Shown: positions 8,546-17,661, numbered from the stretch's first letter. The stretch is DNA of 64,000 nucleotides from Thermoleophilia bacterium (GCA_020848615.1 JADLHW010000011.1:41799-105798), one strand, 5' to 3'. Numbers and translations: made by a program. Notes: generated by a model not told the origin, from the letters alone.

Positions 8546-9368
8546 CGGCTGCGCGGGCCGCGGGGCTCCCCCGCCAGACGAAGGTCGCGAGGATGCCCAG
8601 TGCGAACGCGATGAGGCCGGCGAGCACGATCGACTGGAGCCGCTTGGGGCCGGTGCCGGAGCTGCTCGCCCGCTCCGCCCTGGTGAGCGCCTGCGGGGCC
8701 TCCACCTGGTCGGCCTTGCGCAGCAGCACCTCCTGGTCGGAGGCCTCCTGGCGGGCGTCGTCCAGCTGCTGGACCGCGGAGGTGAGCGCGAGCTGGATGA
8801 GGTCGGCCTGGCCCGTCGGGGCGGACGCCAGGCGCGTGCGCAGCTTCGCGGCGTCCGCGATGAGCCCGTCCACCTCCCTGCGGCTGCGGGCCACCTGGGC
8901 CTCGTAGACCCTCCGGGTGTCCCGGTATGCCTCGCCGACGTCGGCGAGGACGTTGTCCGCGTAGGCGTTCGCGATCTCCACCGCGAGCTTGCGGTTCTTG
9001 TCGGTGGACGTGACGGTGAGGATCGTCGGCAGGTTCCCGGAGGTGCCGCTCACCCGGGGCGCGGTGAGCGTCACGGCGCTCCGCACCCGGCCGGGCGTGG
9101 TGCCCGCGGCGTCCGCGACCTTCCGGACGATCGCATCGCTGTCGAGTGCCAGCGGGGCGACCGTGGGGTTCGTGAACGGCGTCTGCACGGGGACGCCGGC
9201 GATCGTCGTCGCCTGTCCCAGGTACACCCGCGCGGTGGCCGTGTACTCGGGCGAACGGGCGACGGAGAGGAGGATCCCGACGGCGATGCCGACGACGGTG
9301 GCGATGAGGATGAGCCAGCGGCCGCTCCACGCGACGCGCAGGTAGTCCCGGAGGGTGACGTCGTTCAC
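8529..9368 (-). CDS. Wzz/GumC-like polysaccharide chain-length determinant protein
   Basis: 279 residues with two membrane helices bracketing a mostly helical extracytoplasmic region, as in Wzz co-polymerases. The first helix is LILIATVVGIAVGILLSV and the last is SIVLAGLIAFALGILATFVW. PEYTATARVYLG after the first helix matches the usual Wzz strand, and the coiled-coil-like middle contains EAQVARSRREVDGL. No tyrosine-kinase domain is attached. It would set polymer length with the Wzy proteins of this locus. I chose GTG 9368 (VNDVTLRDYLRVAW); the ORF-track extension reads through a strong hairpin. A TAAAGT sequence ending 8 bases upstream of the GTG could be a -10 box giving a leaderless transcript. 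Confidence 0.8.
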   Translation of the reverse strand: MNDVTLRDYLRVAWSGRWLILIATVVGIAVGILLSVARSPEYTATARVYLGQATTIAGVPVQTPFTNPTVAPLALDSDAIVRKVADAAGTTPGRVRSAVTLTAPRVSGTSGNLPTILTVTSTDKNRKLAVEIANAYADNVLADVGEAYRDTRRVYEAQVARSRREVDGLIADAAKLRTRLASAPTGQADLIQLALTSAVQQLDDARQEASDQEVLLRKADQVEAPQALTRAERASSSGTGPKRLQSIVLAGLIAFALGILATFVWRGSPAARAADAGRA

Positions 9369-9383
9369 GGTCGGCGACTTTAC

Positions 9384-9421
9384 TTGAGAACTCCCGGGGC
9401 GGTTGCCCCGGGAGTTCCCAA
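9384..9421 (-). promoter_or_regulatory. Strong 17-bp hairpin upstream of the Wzz-like gene
   Basis: TTGAGAACTCCCGGGGC, loop GGTT, GCCCCGGGAGTTCCCAA. The inner 13 pairs are perfect. The only irregular pair (9387/9418) is A-C when read on the plus strand but U-G, a legal wobble, in minus-strand RNA, so selection seems to act on the minus-strand transcript. It lies in the 264-base gap between the sugar transferase stop (9633) and the Wzz-like start (9368). It could terminate or attenuate the upstream glycan transcript, or protect an mRNA end. No U-tract follows. The rest of the gap (9422-9632) shows no gene I can support. Confidence 0.65.
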
Positions 9422-9632
9422 TGGCTTCCCGTTGCCAGCTCGACTCGCGCAGGCGTCGCCCATGCGCGCGCTTGGCGCCGTTGGCCCCGGGAACCACGCC
9501 GTGCGGCCGCCGGGAACTGACTCCGGGTCGCCGTCCATGGCTCCCGTCATGTCACCCTCGCCGTCCGCAGGGGCCGCCCTGCCCCCGCCGGGATCGGCGT
9601 CCTCGCGGGTACGGGCGGTCGCCTCCCGCGCA

Positions 9633-10289
9633 TCAGCTCGATGACGGGTCTCGGTGCGGTCTCTCGGGGAGGTCGAAGGCGGGGGCGGCGTCGCGGTACT
9701 GGTTGTCGCTGCGCCGCAGGAGCATGAGGGCGGTGCGGGCGATGATCGCCAGGTCCCGGCGCATGCTCCAGCGCTCGATGTAGGTGATGTCGATCTCGAT
9801 GCGCTCCGACCAGGGGATCAGCTGACGGCCGGTCACCTGGGCCAGGCCGGTCACGCCGGGCCGGGCCAGGAGGCGCCGGCGCTGATGGTCGGTGTACCGC
9901 TCCACCTGCTCCGGGACGGTGGGCCGGGGGCCCACGAGGCTCATGTCGCCGCGCACCACGTTCACCAGCTGCGGGAGCTCGTCGAGGGAGGTCCTGCGCA
10001 GGATCCGCCCGACGCCCGTGATGCGGCTGTCGTTCGAGACGACCCGGATGCCGGCGCCCATCTGCTGGGCCCCCACGACCATGGTGCGGAACTTCAGGAC
10101 CTGGAAGGGCCGGCCACCCTCGCCGATGCGGGTCTGCCGGAACAGGGCGGGGCCGGGGGAGTCGCGGCGCACCCACAGGGCGATCCCCGCCATCACCGGG
10201 CTCGCCGCGACCAGGAGCGGCACGGCCACCGCGAGGTCGAGGGCCCGCTTGGCGCGGCCGCCGACGGGGTCGCTGAGGGGCGTGCTCAT
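9633..10289 (-). CDS. Undecaprenyl-phosphate sugar-1-phosphate transferase (bacterial sugar transferase family)
   Basis: 218 residues, ATG in an ATGA overlap. It has a single N-terminal membrane-inserted helix (RALDLAVAVPLLVAASPVMAGIALWVRRDSPGPALFRQTRIG) and the family motifs VLKFRTM, RRTSLDELPQLVNVVRGDMSLVGPRPT and RPGVTGLAQVTGR. This is the minimal PglC-type catalytic unit, transferring a sugar phosphate from a UDP-sugar to undecaprenyl phosphate to start a repeat unit. It directly follows a GT4 gene. A second, full-length WbaP-like enzyme is encoded at 50902. The specific sugar cannot be read from the sequence. Confidence 0.9.
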   Translation of the reverse strand: MSTPLSDPVGGRAKRALDLAVAVPLLVAASPVMAGIALWVRRDSPGPALFRQTRIGEGGRPFQVLKFRTMVVGAQQMGAGIRVVSNDSRITGVGRILRRTSLDELPQLVNVVRGDMSLVGPRPTVPEQVERYTDHQRRRLLARPGVTGLAQVTGRQLIPWSERIEIDITYIERWSMRRDLAIIARTALMLLRRSDNQYRDAAPAFDLPERPHRDPSSS

Positions 10290-11497
10290 GCCGCGGACTC
10301 CACCACGCCGACGAACCGCTTCGCCAGCACCCGCCGGTCGTAGCGGTCCAGTGCGACCGCCAGGCCCCGCCGGCCCATCGCTTTGCGCCCGGGGTCGTCC
10401 GCGAGGGCCGCGATGGCGTCGGCCATCGCCCGGGCGTCCTCCGGGGGCGTGCACACGCCGCAACCCGCCTCGCGGATGAGGCGGGTGAGCTCGCCCTCGG
10501 GGGCGGACGCCAGGATGGGCCGGGCCGCCGCCATGTAGTCGAACACCTTGTTCGGCAGGGCCCCGGCGAACAGGTCGCGGTCCTGGTACGGGAGCAGGCA
10601 CACGTCGGCGCGGGCGATGACGGCCGGGACCTCCCGCTTCGGCACGGAGTCGGCGAACACCACGTTCGGCAGCTCCATCCGGGCGGCCTGCTCCACCAGC
10701 CGGGCCTTCTGGTCGCCGCCGCCCACCAGCACCACCCGGATCTCCGGCCGGCCGCGCAGCAGGTCCGCGGCCTCCAGGACCGTGCCGAGGCTGCTGTACG
10801 TGCCGTGGTTGCCCACGTACATCGCCACGACCGCGTCGTCGGGCACCCCGGGGATCGCCGCGGGGGCCTGCTCGCCGCCGGCCTCGTCCAGGTCCACCCC
10901 GTTGGTGATGAGCGTGACCTTCCGCTCCGGCACGCCCTTGGCGATGATGCCGTCGCGGATCCCCTCGGTGAGGGCGATGATGCGGTCGGCCCGCCGGTAG
11001 CAGAAGCGCTCCAGCCGGGTGGCGGCGGCGATCGTGGCGCGATCGTTGACCAGCCCCATCGTCACGGCGGAGTCCGGCCACAGGTCACGGATCTCCAGCA
11101 CGAACGGGGCGCGGCGCACCATCGCCAGCACCGCCGCGGCGCCGGCGGCGGGAAGGGACGGGGACGAGGCGACCACGACCTTGGGCTTCGGGACGCGGGT
11201 CATCGCGACCGACGCCCACCAGGCGAAGCTCGCGTAGTTGCCCAGGCGGGAGCGCAGGTCGCGGCCGTAGCCGGGGGTCGAGTAGACGCGCCACATGTCG
11301 AGGCCGTCCTCGGTCTCCCGCACGATCCTCCGGCCGGCGTAGCGCTCGGGGATCGTGCGCTCCTTGTGCTGCACGTACGAGGTGACCACCGACACCTCGT
11401 GGCCGGCCTGCGCGAGTGCGCGGGTGTGCTGCCAGTGGCGCACGCCGCCCGGCTGGTTCGCCGAGACGAAGTACTGCGACACGTACAGGACGCGCAT
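10286..11497 (-). CDS. GT4 glycosyltransferase, WbuB/WcaI-like
   Basis: 403 residues. MRVLYVSQYFVSANQPGGVRHWQHTRALAQAGHEVSVVTS is the typical start of a GT-B/GT4 enzyme of the WbuB type, and the C-terminal half contains VAMYVGNHGTYSSL, VVLVGGGDQKARL, LPNKVFDYMAAARPIL and EAGCGVCTPPED, which form the nucleotide-sugar site. EIRDLWPDSAV is characteristic of the WbuB subgroup. It probably adds a sugar to the lipid-linked repeat unit. The ATG at 11497 overlaps the stop of the upstream gene by one base (TGATG), and its own stop overlaps the sugar transferase start, so the genes are translationally coupled. Confidence 0.88.
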   Translation of the reverse strand: MRVLYVSQYFVSANQPGGVRHWQHTRALAQAGHEVSVVTSYVQHKERTIPERYAGRRIVRETEDGLDMWRVYSTPGYGRDLRSRLGNYASFAWWASVAMTRVPKPKVVVASSPSLPAAGAAAVLAMVRRAPFVLEIRDLWPDSAVTMGLVNDRATIAAATRLERFCYRRADRIIALTEGIRDGIIAKGVPERKVTLITNGVDLDEAGGEQAPAAIPGVPDDAVVAMYVGNHGTYSSLGTVLEAADLLRGRPEIRVVLVGGGDQKARLVEQAARMELPNVVFADSVPKREVPAVIARADVCLLPYQDRDLFAGALPNKVFDYMAAARPILASAPEGELTRLIREAGCGVCTPPEDARAMADAIAALADDPGRKAMGRRGLAVALDRYDRRVLAKRFVGVVESAA

Positions 11498-13848
11498 CAG
11501 CGAACCCCCAGCAGGTCGGCGTAGAAGGTGGTGAGCCGCCCCGCCTGCGCCTCGAACGCCAGGCCGTCGAGGAACGCCCGGCGGCCGGCGGCGCCCATGC
11601 GGGCGGCCTCCTCCGGGTCGCCCAGCAGCCGGTCGATGGCGGCCGCGTGGGCGGCGGGGTCGTCGGGCGGCACGAGGATGCCGCAGCCGGCGGCGCGCAC
11701 GATCATCGCCATCCGCCCGATGTCGCTCGCCACCACGGGCCGGCCGGCGGCCATGGCCTCCACCAGCTTGGTGGGGACCGCGCGGGCGTAGTTGCCGTGC
11801 CGGGTGAGGGGGATCCAGGCCACGGCGGCGCCGGCGAGGAGCCCCGCCACCTCGCTGTGGTCCACCACTCCGAGCAGGGTCACGTTGTCCGGCACCGGGC
11901 CGGGCTCGCCGGGTCCGGCGAGCACCAGGCGGGCGCCGGGGGCGGTGACCATCGGGAACGCCTCGATCATGAGCGGCAGGCCGCGCAGGGGTCCCAGCCC
12001 GCCGACGTACAGCACCACCGGCTCGGTGGCCGGGGCGGGTTCCGGGAAGGCGTCGCCCCATGGCGCGTTGGTGACCGAGGTGGCGACCCGGGCGCCGGCG
12101 GCCGCGAACCGCGCGGCGAGGTCCCCGTTCACGCCCACCACGCCGTCCAGGCGGGCGGCCATGGCGAGCTCGGCGCGGGCGGCCGCCCAGGCGAGGGGCA
12201 CGCGCACCGGCGCGGGGAGCCAGCGCTTGGTGCGGACGGTCTCACCCAGGTACTCGTGGACGTCGTAGACCACGGGGGTGCCGGAGGTGCGGGCGAGCCA
12301 GAGGGCCGCGGGCAGCAGCTCCGGGTCGTGCACGTGGAAGACGTCGGCCCCGGCCTTCCGTGCGCGGGCGGCCATGCGCCAGCCCGCCGCGAGGCGCCTG
12401 CCGCGGCGCAGCCGGTCCCCGCACGCCAGCACGCGGGCGCCGGCACCGGCGCGTGCCGCCGCGGCGGCCTCCTTGTGCAGGATCCGGACGTCGCGCGGGC
12501 GGTGCACCGTGGTGAGGTGCAGGATCCGCCGCCCCGACAGGTCGGCGCCCCCCGGCACGGGCTGCGGGCTCACCGGCCCCAGGTCCGCGCCGCGCGCGGC
12601 CAGGTCGTCCAGCAGGGTCTCCCACAGGGGGCCGTACCCGGGGGCGCGGTCGTCGGTGAGGTAGGTGTTGTGCCACAGCAGGCAGGCGGCACCGCCCGCG
12701 CGCCGCACTCGGTCGAGCACGGAAAGCGCCCGCTCACGGGCATCTTCGGCGTCGAGCTTGAGGTACGAGTGCAGGGTGGTGTCCATCACCGCCAGCGGCA
12801 CCAGGCGCAGGTCCGCGGGGCGCTCCTCGCCCATCACCCAGGGCCGGAACGGGCGGGCGATGCCGGCGGCGAACCCCGGGGTCTCCGCCCAGCCGAGGCT
12901 GGAGTCGTACGCCACCCCGGCGTCCTCCAGCCACCGCACGGTCTCGTGGTAGCGGAACCGCAGGTAGTGGTAGCGCACGCCCGCCACGCCGCCGCCCACC
13001 TCGGCCCGGAACGCCTCCAGCTCGGCCTTCAGCGCCCGGCCGTCCTCGGACGACGCGAACGAGGCGTGCAGGCCCACCTCGCCGCCGGCGGCGCGCACGG
13101 CGCGGGCCATGTCCGCCCGCGTGGCCTCATAGACCGCCCGCGGGGTGCCGTCCAGCCGGTGCGCGTTGCGCCCGATGAGGTACACGGTGGAGGCCAGGCC
13201 GCGGCGGCCGGTGGTCCACAGCAGCTCCGGGATGTTGTCCCACGGGTCCGGCCCGGCCAGCGTGCGCAGCGCCCGCGCCGGGTTGCGCCGGGCGATCCCC
13301 GCCAGCTGCTTCGGGCCCTTCCGGCGCACCCGGTCGATGTCGTGCGTGAGGAACACCGACCAGCCGCGCGGCTCCGGGCGGCCCAGGGCCCCGCGCAGCA
13401 GGGCGATGTAGCCCTCCACCGGGGGTTCCTCGGGGTCCAGGCCCATCCGGGCGAACGTGGTCTCGGCGGACGGCAGCCGGCCGAACCGGTCGCGCTGCGG
13501 CACGCACCACTCGTCCCACCGGGCGAGCAGGTGGAAGGCGCTCGCCACGACGTCCCCGGGAATGGGCAGCGTGGCGTCGCGCAGCGGGAACAGGAACGCG
13601 AGGTTGCCCACCCGGTGCGCGGCGGGCCCCGGGAAGGCCTCCCGGCCCTCGAAGAACGCCTGCGCCACGGGATCGGCGGGGATCCACACCGCACCGTCGT
13701 CCGGCGTGCGCGGGCCGTACACCAGCTCGGCGGGGCCGTCGGTGAACACGCCCTCCTCGCCCAGCGCCTCGGCGAGGATGCCCAGCACCCAGCGGGCGCG
13801 CGGGACGAAGCGGTCCGGGCATGCCTCGATGCGGACGGTGAGGCTCAC
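11497..13848 (-). CDS. Fusion of polysaccharide deacetylase-like domain and GT4 glycosyltransferase
   Basis: 783 residues from a GTG in a GTGA overlap. Residues about 1-430 resemble polysaccharide deacetylase-family proteins of glycan clusters: LTHDIDRVRRK (residues 168-178) supplies the metal-binding HD pair, with GEVGLHASFASSED, GVRYHYLRF and LLWHNTYL downstream. From about 437 a GT4 enzyme begins (RRILHLTTVHRPRDVRI), with VFHVHDPELLPAALW, VVLYVGGLGPLRGLP and VPTKLVEAMAAGRPVVAS. No stop or frameshift separates the halves, and the joint is a short Pro/Gly-rich stretch. One chain may thus both de-N- or O-acylate and glycosylate the same intermediate; this is inference. Confidence 0.85.
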   Translation of the reverse strand: MSLTVRIEACPDRFVPRARWVLGILAEALGEEGVFTDGPAELVYGPRTPDDGAVWIPADPVAQAFFEGREAFPGPAAHRVGNLAFLFPLRDATLPIPGDVVASAFHLLARWDEWCVPQRDRFGRLPSAETTFARMGLDPEEPPVEGYIALLRGALGRPEPRGWSVFLTHDIDRVRRKGPKQLAGIARRNPARALRTLAGPDPWDNIPELLWTTGRRGLASTVYLIGRNAHRLDGTPRAVYEATRADMARAVRAAGGEVGLHASFASSEDGRALKAELEAFRAEVGGGVAGVRYHYLRFRYHETVRWLEDAGVAYDSSLGWAETPGFAAGIARPFRPWVMGEERPADLRLVPLAVMDTTLHSYLKLDAEDARERALSVLDRVRRAGGAACLLWHNTYLTDDRAPGYGPLWETLLDDLAARGADLGPVSPQPVPGGADLSGRRILHLTTVHRPRDVRILHKEAAAAARAGAGARVLACGDRLRRGRRLAAGWRMAARARKAGADVFHVHDPELLPAALWLARTSGTPVVYDVHEYLGETVRTKRWLPAPVRVPLAWAAARAELAMAARLDGVVGVNGDLAARFAAAGARVATSVTNAPWGDAFPEPAPATEPVVLYVGGLGPLRGLPLMIEAFPMVTAPGARLVLAGPGEPGPVPDNVTLLGVVDHSEVAGLLAGAAVAWIPLTRHGNYARAVPTKLVEAMAAGRPVVASDIGRMAMIVRAAGCGILVPPDDPAAHAAAIDRLLGDPEEAARMGAAGRRAFLDGLAFEAQAGRLTTFYADLLGVR

Positions 13849-15014
13849 TCGCCGCCCCCGCCGCGCCGCAGCATGCGCCCGTAGGACCGCACGGCCGGCC
13901 GGGGGTCCCGCAGGGACGCCACGCCGTCCACCAGCGGCGGGCGCAGCGACCGCGCGAACGCCCCGGCGCTCCAGGCGCCCCGGCGGATCTCCCGCGCGCT
14001 GGCGGCGACGTGCTTGGGCAGCAGCGCCCAGTGCCGGCCGGAGCGGTGCCCGCCGGTCCAGTGCCGCGTCTCGCCGATCGCGTCCAGGTAGCAGGCGTAC
14101 GGGATGTTCACGCCGCTGGCGGTGGCCAGCGAGATCCACAGCCAGGACCGGGGGTTCACCTCGATCAGGTGGTCGCGCCCGTCCCTGGGGTCGCGCTTGA
14201 CCTCCACCTGGGAGATCCCGTGGAAGCCCAGCTCGTCCAGCAGCGCGTGGCAGCGCTCGGCGAACGCGGGGTCCCAGTGCGCCTCGGCGCTGCGGGCCGT
14301 GCCGAACTGCGGCGGCCACTGCCGGAGCTTGCGCCCCGTGAACGAGGCGATGCGCCCGCCGTCCGCCGCGCGGTAGCTGCCGAGGGTCCACAGCTGCTCA
14401 TCGCCACCCGGGATGACCTCCTGGATCTGCGGACCGTACGGGGCGGCGTCCTCCCAGCGGCGGCGCAACTCCTCCGCGTCGTCGCAGCGCATCACCTGCA
14501 CCCTGAAGCGCCGCCGGAACTCCGGGGCGTAGCGGGGCTTGAGGATGACGGGGTACCGCAGGCCGGCGTCGGCGACGGCCCGCACGGGGTCGGCGTCCTC
14601 GGCGGGGTCCGTGGTGCCGGGGCGCGGGAACCCGATGCGCCGCGCGGCGGCGTGCTGGCCGCCCTTGTCCATGATCACCCGCATGCGGTCCCACTCCGTC
14701 CACGGGCGCCGCAGCACGGCGTCCACCTCGGCCTCGCGCGGCCCGATGGCGGCGATGGCCTCGTCGTGGGTGGGGAACAGCACGGGCCGGTCCCCCAGCT
14801 GCCGGCCGATGGCCAGCAGGTCGTCCACGAACCGGTCGGGCTCGGTGAGCGGGTCGGCGGTGTGCGCGGCGTGGGCGTACCGGGACGCCTTGCCCAGGGC
14901 CTCCGGGTCGTGGTCGGCGGCCAGCACGCGCACGCCCTCGGCGGCCAGGGACCGGATGATCCCCAGGCTGTTGGGCCCCGAGGCCTGCAGGACGATGGCG
15001 GCGGGGCGGCTCAC
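13845..15014 (-). CDS. ATP-grasp ligase of the COG3919 type (glycan cluster)
   Basis: 389 residues, GTG in a GTGA overlap. The N-terminal Rossmann-like half (AIVLQASGPNSLGIIRSLAAEGVRVLAADHD) and the ATP-grasp core (YPVILKPRYAPEF..., IQEVIPGGDEQLW, GISQVEVKRDPRDGRDHLIEVNPRSW) match predicted ATP-dependent carboligases that commonly sit in surface-polysaccharide clusters. IEVNPR is the metal/ATP-binding strand. The likely chemistry is ligation of an amine or amino acid to a carboxylate, perhaps decorating a sugar acid, but substrate identity is unknown. It is translationally coupled to genes on both sides. Confidence 0.8.
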   Translation of the reverse strand: MSRPAAIVLQASGPNSLGIIRSLAAEGVRVLAADHDPEALGKASRYAHAAHTADPLTEPDRFVDDLLAIGRQLGDRPVLFPTHDEAIAAIGPREAEVDAVLRRPWTEWDRMRVIMDKGGQHAAARRIGFPRPGTTDPAEDADPVRAVADAGLRYPVILKPRYAPEFRRRFRVQVMRCDDAEELRRRWEDAAPYGPQIQEVIPGGDEQLWTLGSYRAADGGRIASFTGRKLRQWPPQFGTARSAEAHWDPAFAERCHALLDELGFHGISQVEVKRDPRDGRDHLIEVNPRSWLWISLATASGVNIPYACYLDAIGETRHWTGGHRSGRHWALLPKHVAASAREIRRGAWSAGAFARSLRPPLVDGVASLRDPRPAVRSYGRMLRRGGGGE

Positions 15015-16207
15015 GCCACCAGCTCGGCGTACAGCTCGGCGTTCCGCCGGGCGTTGGCCGCCCACGTGTACTCGTCGCGCCCCACCTCCAGCGCCCGGGT
15101 GGCCATCCGATCCCGGGCACCCGGCTCGTCGAGCATGCGCTGCATCGCGGCGGCGAGGGCCTCCGCGTCGCCGGCCGGCACCAGCAGGCCCGTGTCGCCG
15201 TCGCGCACGATCTCCGGCGTGCCGTCCACCGCGGTGGCGACCACCGGCCGGCCGCAGTTCAGGGCCTCGCAGCACACGGTGGGCAGGCCCTCGGAGTGGC
15301 TGGGCAGCACGAAGAACTCCCCGGCGGCCATGTACCAGGCCACGTCGTCGTGCGGGATCTTCCCCACGAACCGGACGCGGCCGGCGATCCCCAGCTCCCG
15401 GGCCCGGGCCTCCAGCGGCTCCCGCAGCTCCCCGATGCCACCCGCCACCAGCAGCGGGGCGCCGCCCTCGCGGTGCGCGGCCAGCAGGCCCATGGCCTCC
15501 ACCAGCACGTCCACGCCCTTGCGCGGCACCAGCTTGCCCACGTAGGTCACCACGCGCTCGTCCTGCGGGAGCCCCAGCCGGTCGCGGGCCTCCGCCATGT
15601 CGTGCGGCATGAACACGCCCGTGTCGGCGCCGTTGGCGACCACCCGCACGGGGCGCCGGGGCGTGCCGCACGACTCCGCCTCGGCCCGGATCGCGCGGCT
15701 CACCGTGACGATCTGGTCGATGGACTCCACGGCCTGCCGCACCCGCTCGCGCAGCGCGCGGCTTCGCGCCGGCAGGTCGATCACGTCCGCGCGGTGGGCG
15801 GTGGCCAGCACCGGCACGCCCAGCTCCGCGCCCACGCGGGCCGCGGCCCAGCCGTCCGGCACCAGCATGTGGGCGTGGATCACCTGGAACGGCCAGCGCG
15901 CGTGAATGCGCTTGAGTGGCCCGCGGATGGCCCACCGCATGGCGTCGGCGTTCCGGGCGCCCAGCCGTGCACCGGGGAGGGTGAGCTTGCGCGGGTAGAT
16001 GACCGGCACGCCGTCGATGACGTCCGTGCCGGGGACGTCGTGGTACGCGCTCCAGCGGTCCAGGAACGGCGGCGCCCAGCCCTTGGGCGACATGACCCGC
16101 ACGTCGTGGCCCAGGTCCCGCAGGGCCCGCACCTGCTCGTGCACGAAGATCCCGGCGGTGGGGTTCACGGCGCTGGGGTACATGTGGCTGAGCATCAGGA
16201 TCCTCAG
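15011..16207 (-). CDS. GT4 glycosyltransferase with apparent CTG start
   Basis: 398 residues if started at CTG 16207. Family features are PTAGIFVHEQVRALRDLGHDV, VIHAHMLVPDG, VVTYVGKLVPRKGVDVLVEAM, FFVLPSHSEGLPTVCCEALNCGRPVVAT and GDTGLLVPAGD, including the E-x7-E nucleotide-sugar motif. The N-terminus LRILMLSHMYPS aligns exactly with the paralogue at 18746, which reads VRIVCLSNMYPS from GTG, so the CTG, placed in a CTGA overlap with GGAGGG 8 bases upstream, is the homologous start. An ATG four codons downstream, with GAGG before it, is a possible alternative but would remove part of the first beta strand. Confidence 0.85.
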   Translation of the reverse strand: MRILMLSHMYPSAVNPTAGIFVHEQVRALRDLGHDVRVMSPKGWAPPFLDRWSAYHDVPGTDVIDGVPVIYPRKLTLPGARLGARNADAMRWAIRGPLKRIHARWPFQVIHAHMLVPDGWAAARVGAELGVPVLATAHRADVIDLPARSRALRERVRQAVESIDQIVTVSRAIRAEAESCGTPRRPVRVVANGADTGVFMPHDMAEARDRLGLPQDERVVTYVGKLVPRKGVDVLVEAMGLLAAHREGGAPLLVAGGIGELREPLEARARELGIAGRVRFVGKIPHDDVAWYMAAGEFFVLPSHSEGLPTVCCEALNCGRPVVATAVDGTPEIVRDGDTGLLVPAGDAEALAAAMQRMLDEPGARDRMATRALEVGRDEYTWAANARRNAELYAELVA

Positions 16208-17661
16208 GGGAGCGTCCCTCCGTTGTCGCGGGCGCGCTGGGCCAGCGCGACGGCAAGCATGCCGAGCCCGAACGTGATCCACATGGGGGCGAAGTGGATG
16301 ACGCTCGACGGCCCGAGGCTCCCGATGGTGAAGCCGGCCAGCGAGGTCGCGCCGGCGAGGGCCATGTACCGCACCAGCGGGTCGGCGGTGAGCCGCGCCT
16401 CCCGCAGCTGGCGGGTGAGCAGGAACCCGAAGAAGCAGATGTAGAGGCCCAGCCCCACCAGGCCGAGGTTCACCGTGACCTCCAGCCACCAGTTGTGGAG
16501 GTTCGCGACCCCGGGGAAGTCCCGCAGGGACCGCACGCGCACGTCGGCGTTGCCCGCGCCCACGCCGATCCCGCCCGTCTCGTGGACGAGCCCGAGGCCG
16601 TCCGACAGCAGGTTGGAGCGCACCGCGCCGGACCCCAGCCCGGTGTCGACCTGCTCCCTGAGCAGGGAGAAGTCGAACTTGGTGACCGCCCGGTCCGGCA
16701 GCTTGATCACCCCCGACCCCTGGATGGAGGGCACCACCAGCGCCACGGCGAGCGCGGCGATGACCGCGGCGGAGATCGCGCGCCCGCGCTGCCGGTGGTC
16801 GGTGCCCGCGAACAGCAGCAGGGTGATGAGGACGATCCCGGTGGCGGCGATGTTCGCCTTGCTGCCCGTGTAGAGCAGCGCCATCAGCGCGGCCCCGCTC
16901 CCCGCGAGGCCCAGCGCGCGCAGGCGGACGTCCCGGAACACGATGGGCAGCACCAGCAGGTACGGGAGCGTGAGGGTGAGGTAGGTCGCGAGGTTGTTCT
17001 CGTTGCCGAACACCGACGTCGCGGCGAACGCGACATCCTGCGACTTCCCGGCGAGCCGGGAGGTGGGCAGCCGGATGCCCGCGACGATCTCCAGCAGGGA
17101 GATCACGCTCACCACCGCGAACGCGATGCCGAGGATCGCCAGCAGCCGCACCGCGCGCGTCCGGGTGGCGAACGCCACCGGGATCGCCAGCGCCAGGCCG
17201 CCCATCATCGCCAGGAACAGCGTCCAGCGGAGGGCCGCGACGTCGTCCTGCGCCCACGCCACCGACATCGCCGACCACAGGACCATGAGCCCGAGCAGGG
17301 CGCCGGGCACGGCGACCGCCCGGCTCACGCGGATGGCGCCGCCCATGAGCAGGTACCCCAGGGTCCCGAGGGCCAGCGTCACGATCATGATGCGGAACAG
17401 GAACAGCCACGGCGCCTGCGGCACCGCCAGGTTGGGCCCCGCGATCGCGGCGAGGGCGGTGACGGTGGTGAAGCCCACCGCGAGCCGCGGCAGGGGCGTG
17501 CGCCGCACCGCCACGACAAGGGCGGCGAGCAGGGTGAACGCGACGCCGGCGGGGGCGGAGAGCACCGTGAGCGCGGCGCCGGCGGCGGCGAGGAGGCCCG
17601 CTCCGAGCACCGGGCCGCGGGGCGGCGCGAGCCCGCCGGCGGGTGGTGCCTGGCCGGTCAT
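16204..17661 (-). CDS. O-antigen ligase/polymerase family membrane protein (Wzy_C), copy 1
   Basis: 485 residues with about 12 hydrophobic spans. The region ending in GIGVGAGNADVRVRSLRDFPGVANLHNWWLEVTVNLGLVGLGLY is the Wzy_C-type extracytoplasmic loop, where a conserved HN (NLHNWWLE) is followed by the GxxGLxL helix. Such proteins polymerise lipid-linked repeat units or ligate them to an acceptor. ATG start in an ATGA overlap with the upstream GT4. With a second family member at 18743, one may act as polymerase and the other as a ligase; sequence alone does not decide which. Confidence 0.85.
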   Translation of the reverse strand: MTGQAPPAGGLAPPRGPVLGAGLLAAAGAALTVLSAPAGVAFTLLAALVVAVRRTPLPRLAVGFTTVTALAAIAGPNLAVPQAPWLFLFRIMIVTLALGTLGYLLMGGAIRVSRAVAVPGALLGLMVLWSAMSVAWAQDDVAALRWTLFLAMMGGLALAIPVAFATRTRAVRLLAILGIAFAVVSVISLLEIVAGIRLPTSRLAGKSQDVAFAATSVFGNENNLATYLTLTLPYLLVLPIVFRDVRLRALGLAGSGAALMALLYTGSKANIAATGIVLITLLLFAGTDHRQRGRAISAAVIAALAVALVVPSIQGSGVIKLPDRAVTKFDFSLLREQVDTGLGSGAVRSNLLSDGLGLVHETGGIGVGAGNADVRVRSLRDFPGVANLHNWWLEVTVNLGLVGLGLYICFFGFLLTRQLREARLTADPLVRYMALAGATSLAGFTIGSLGPSSVIHFAPMWITFGLGMLAVALAQRARDNGGTLP

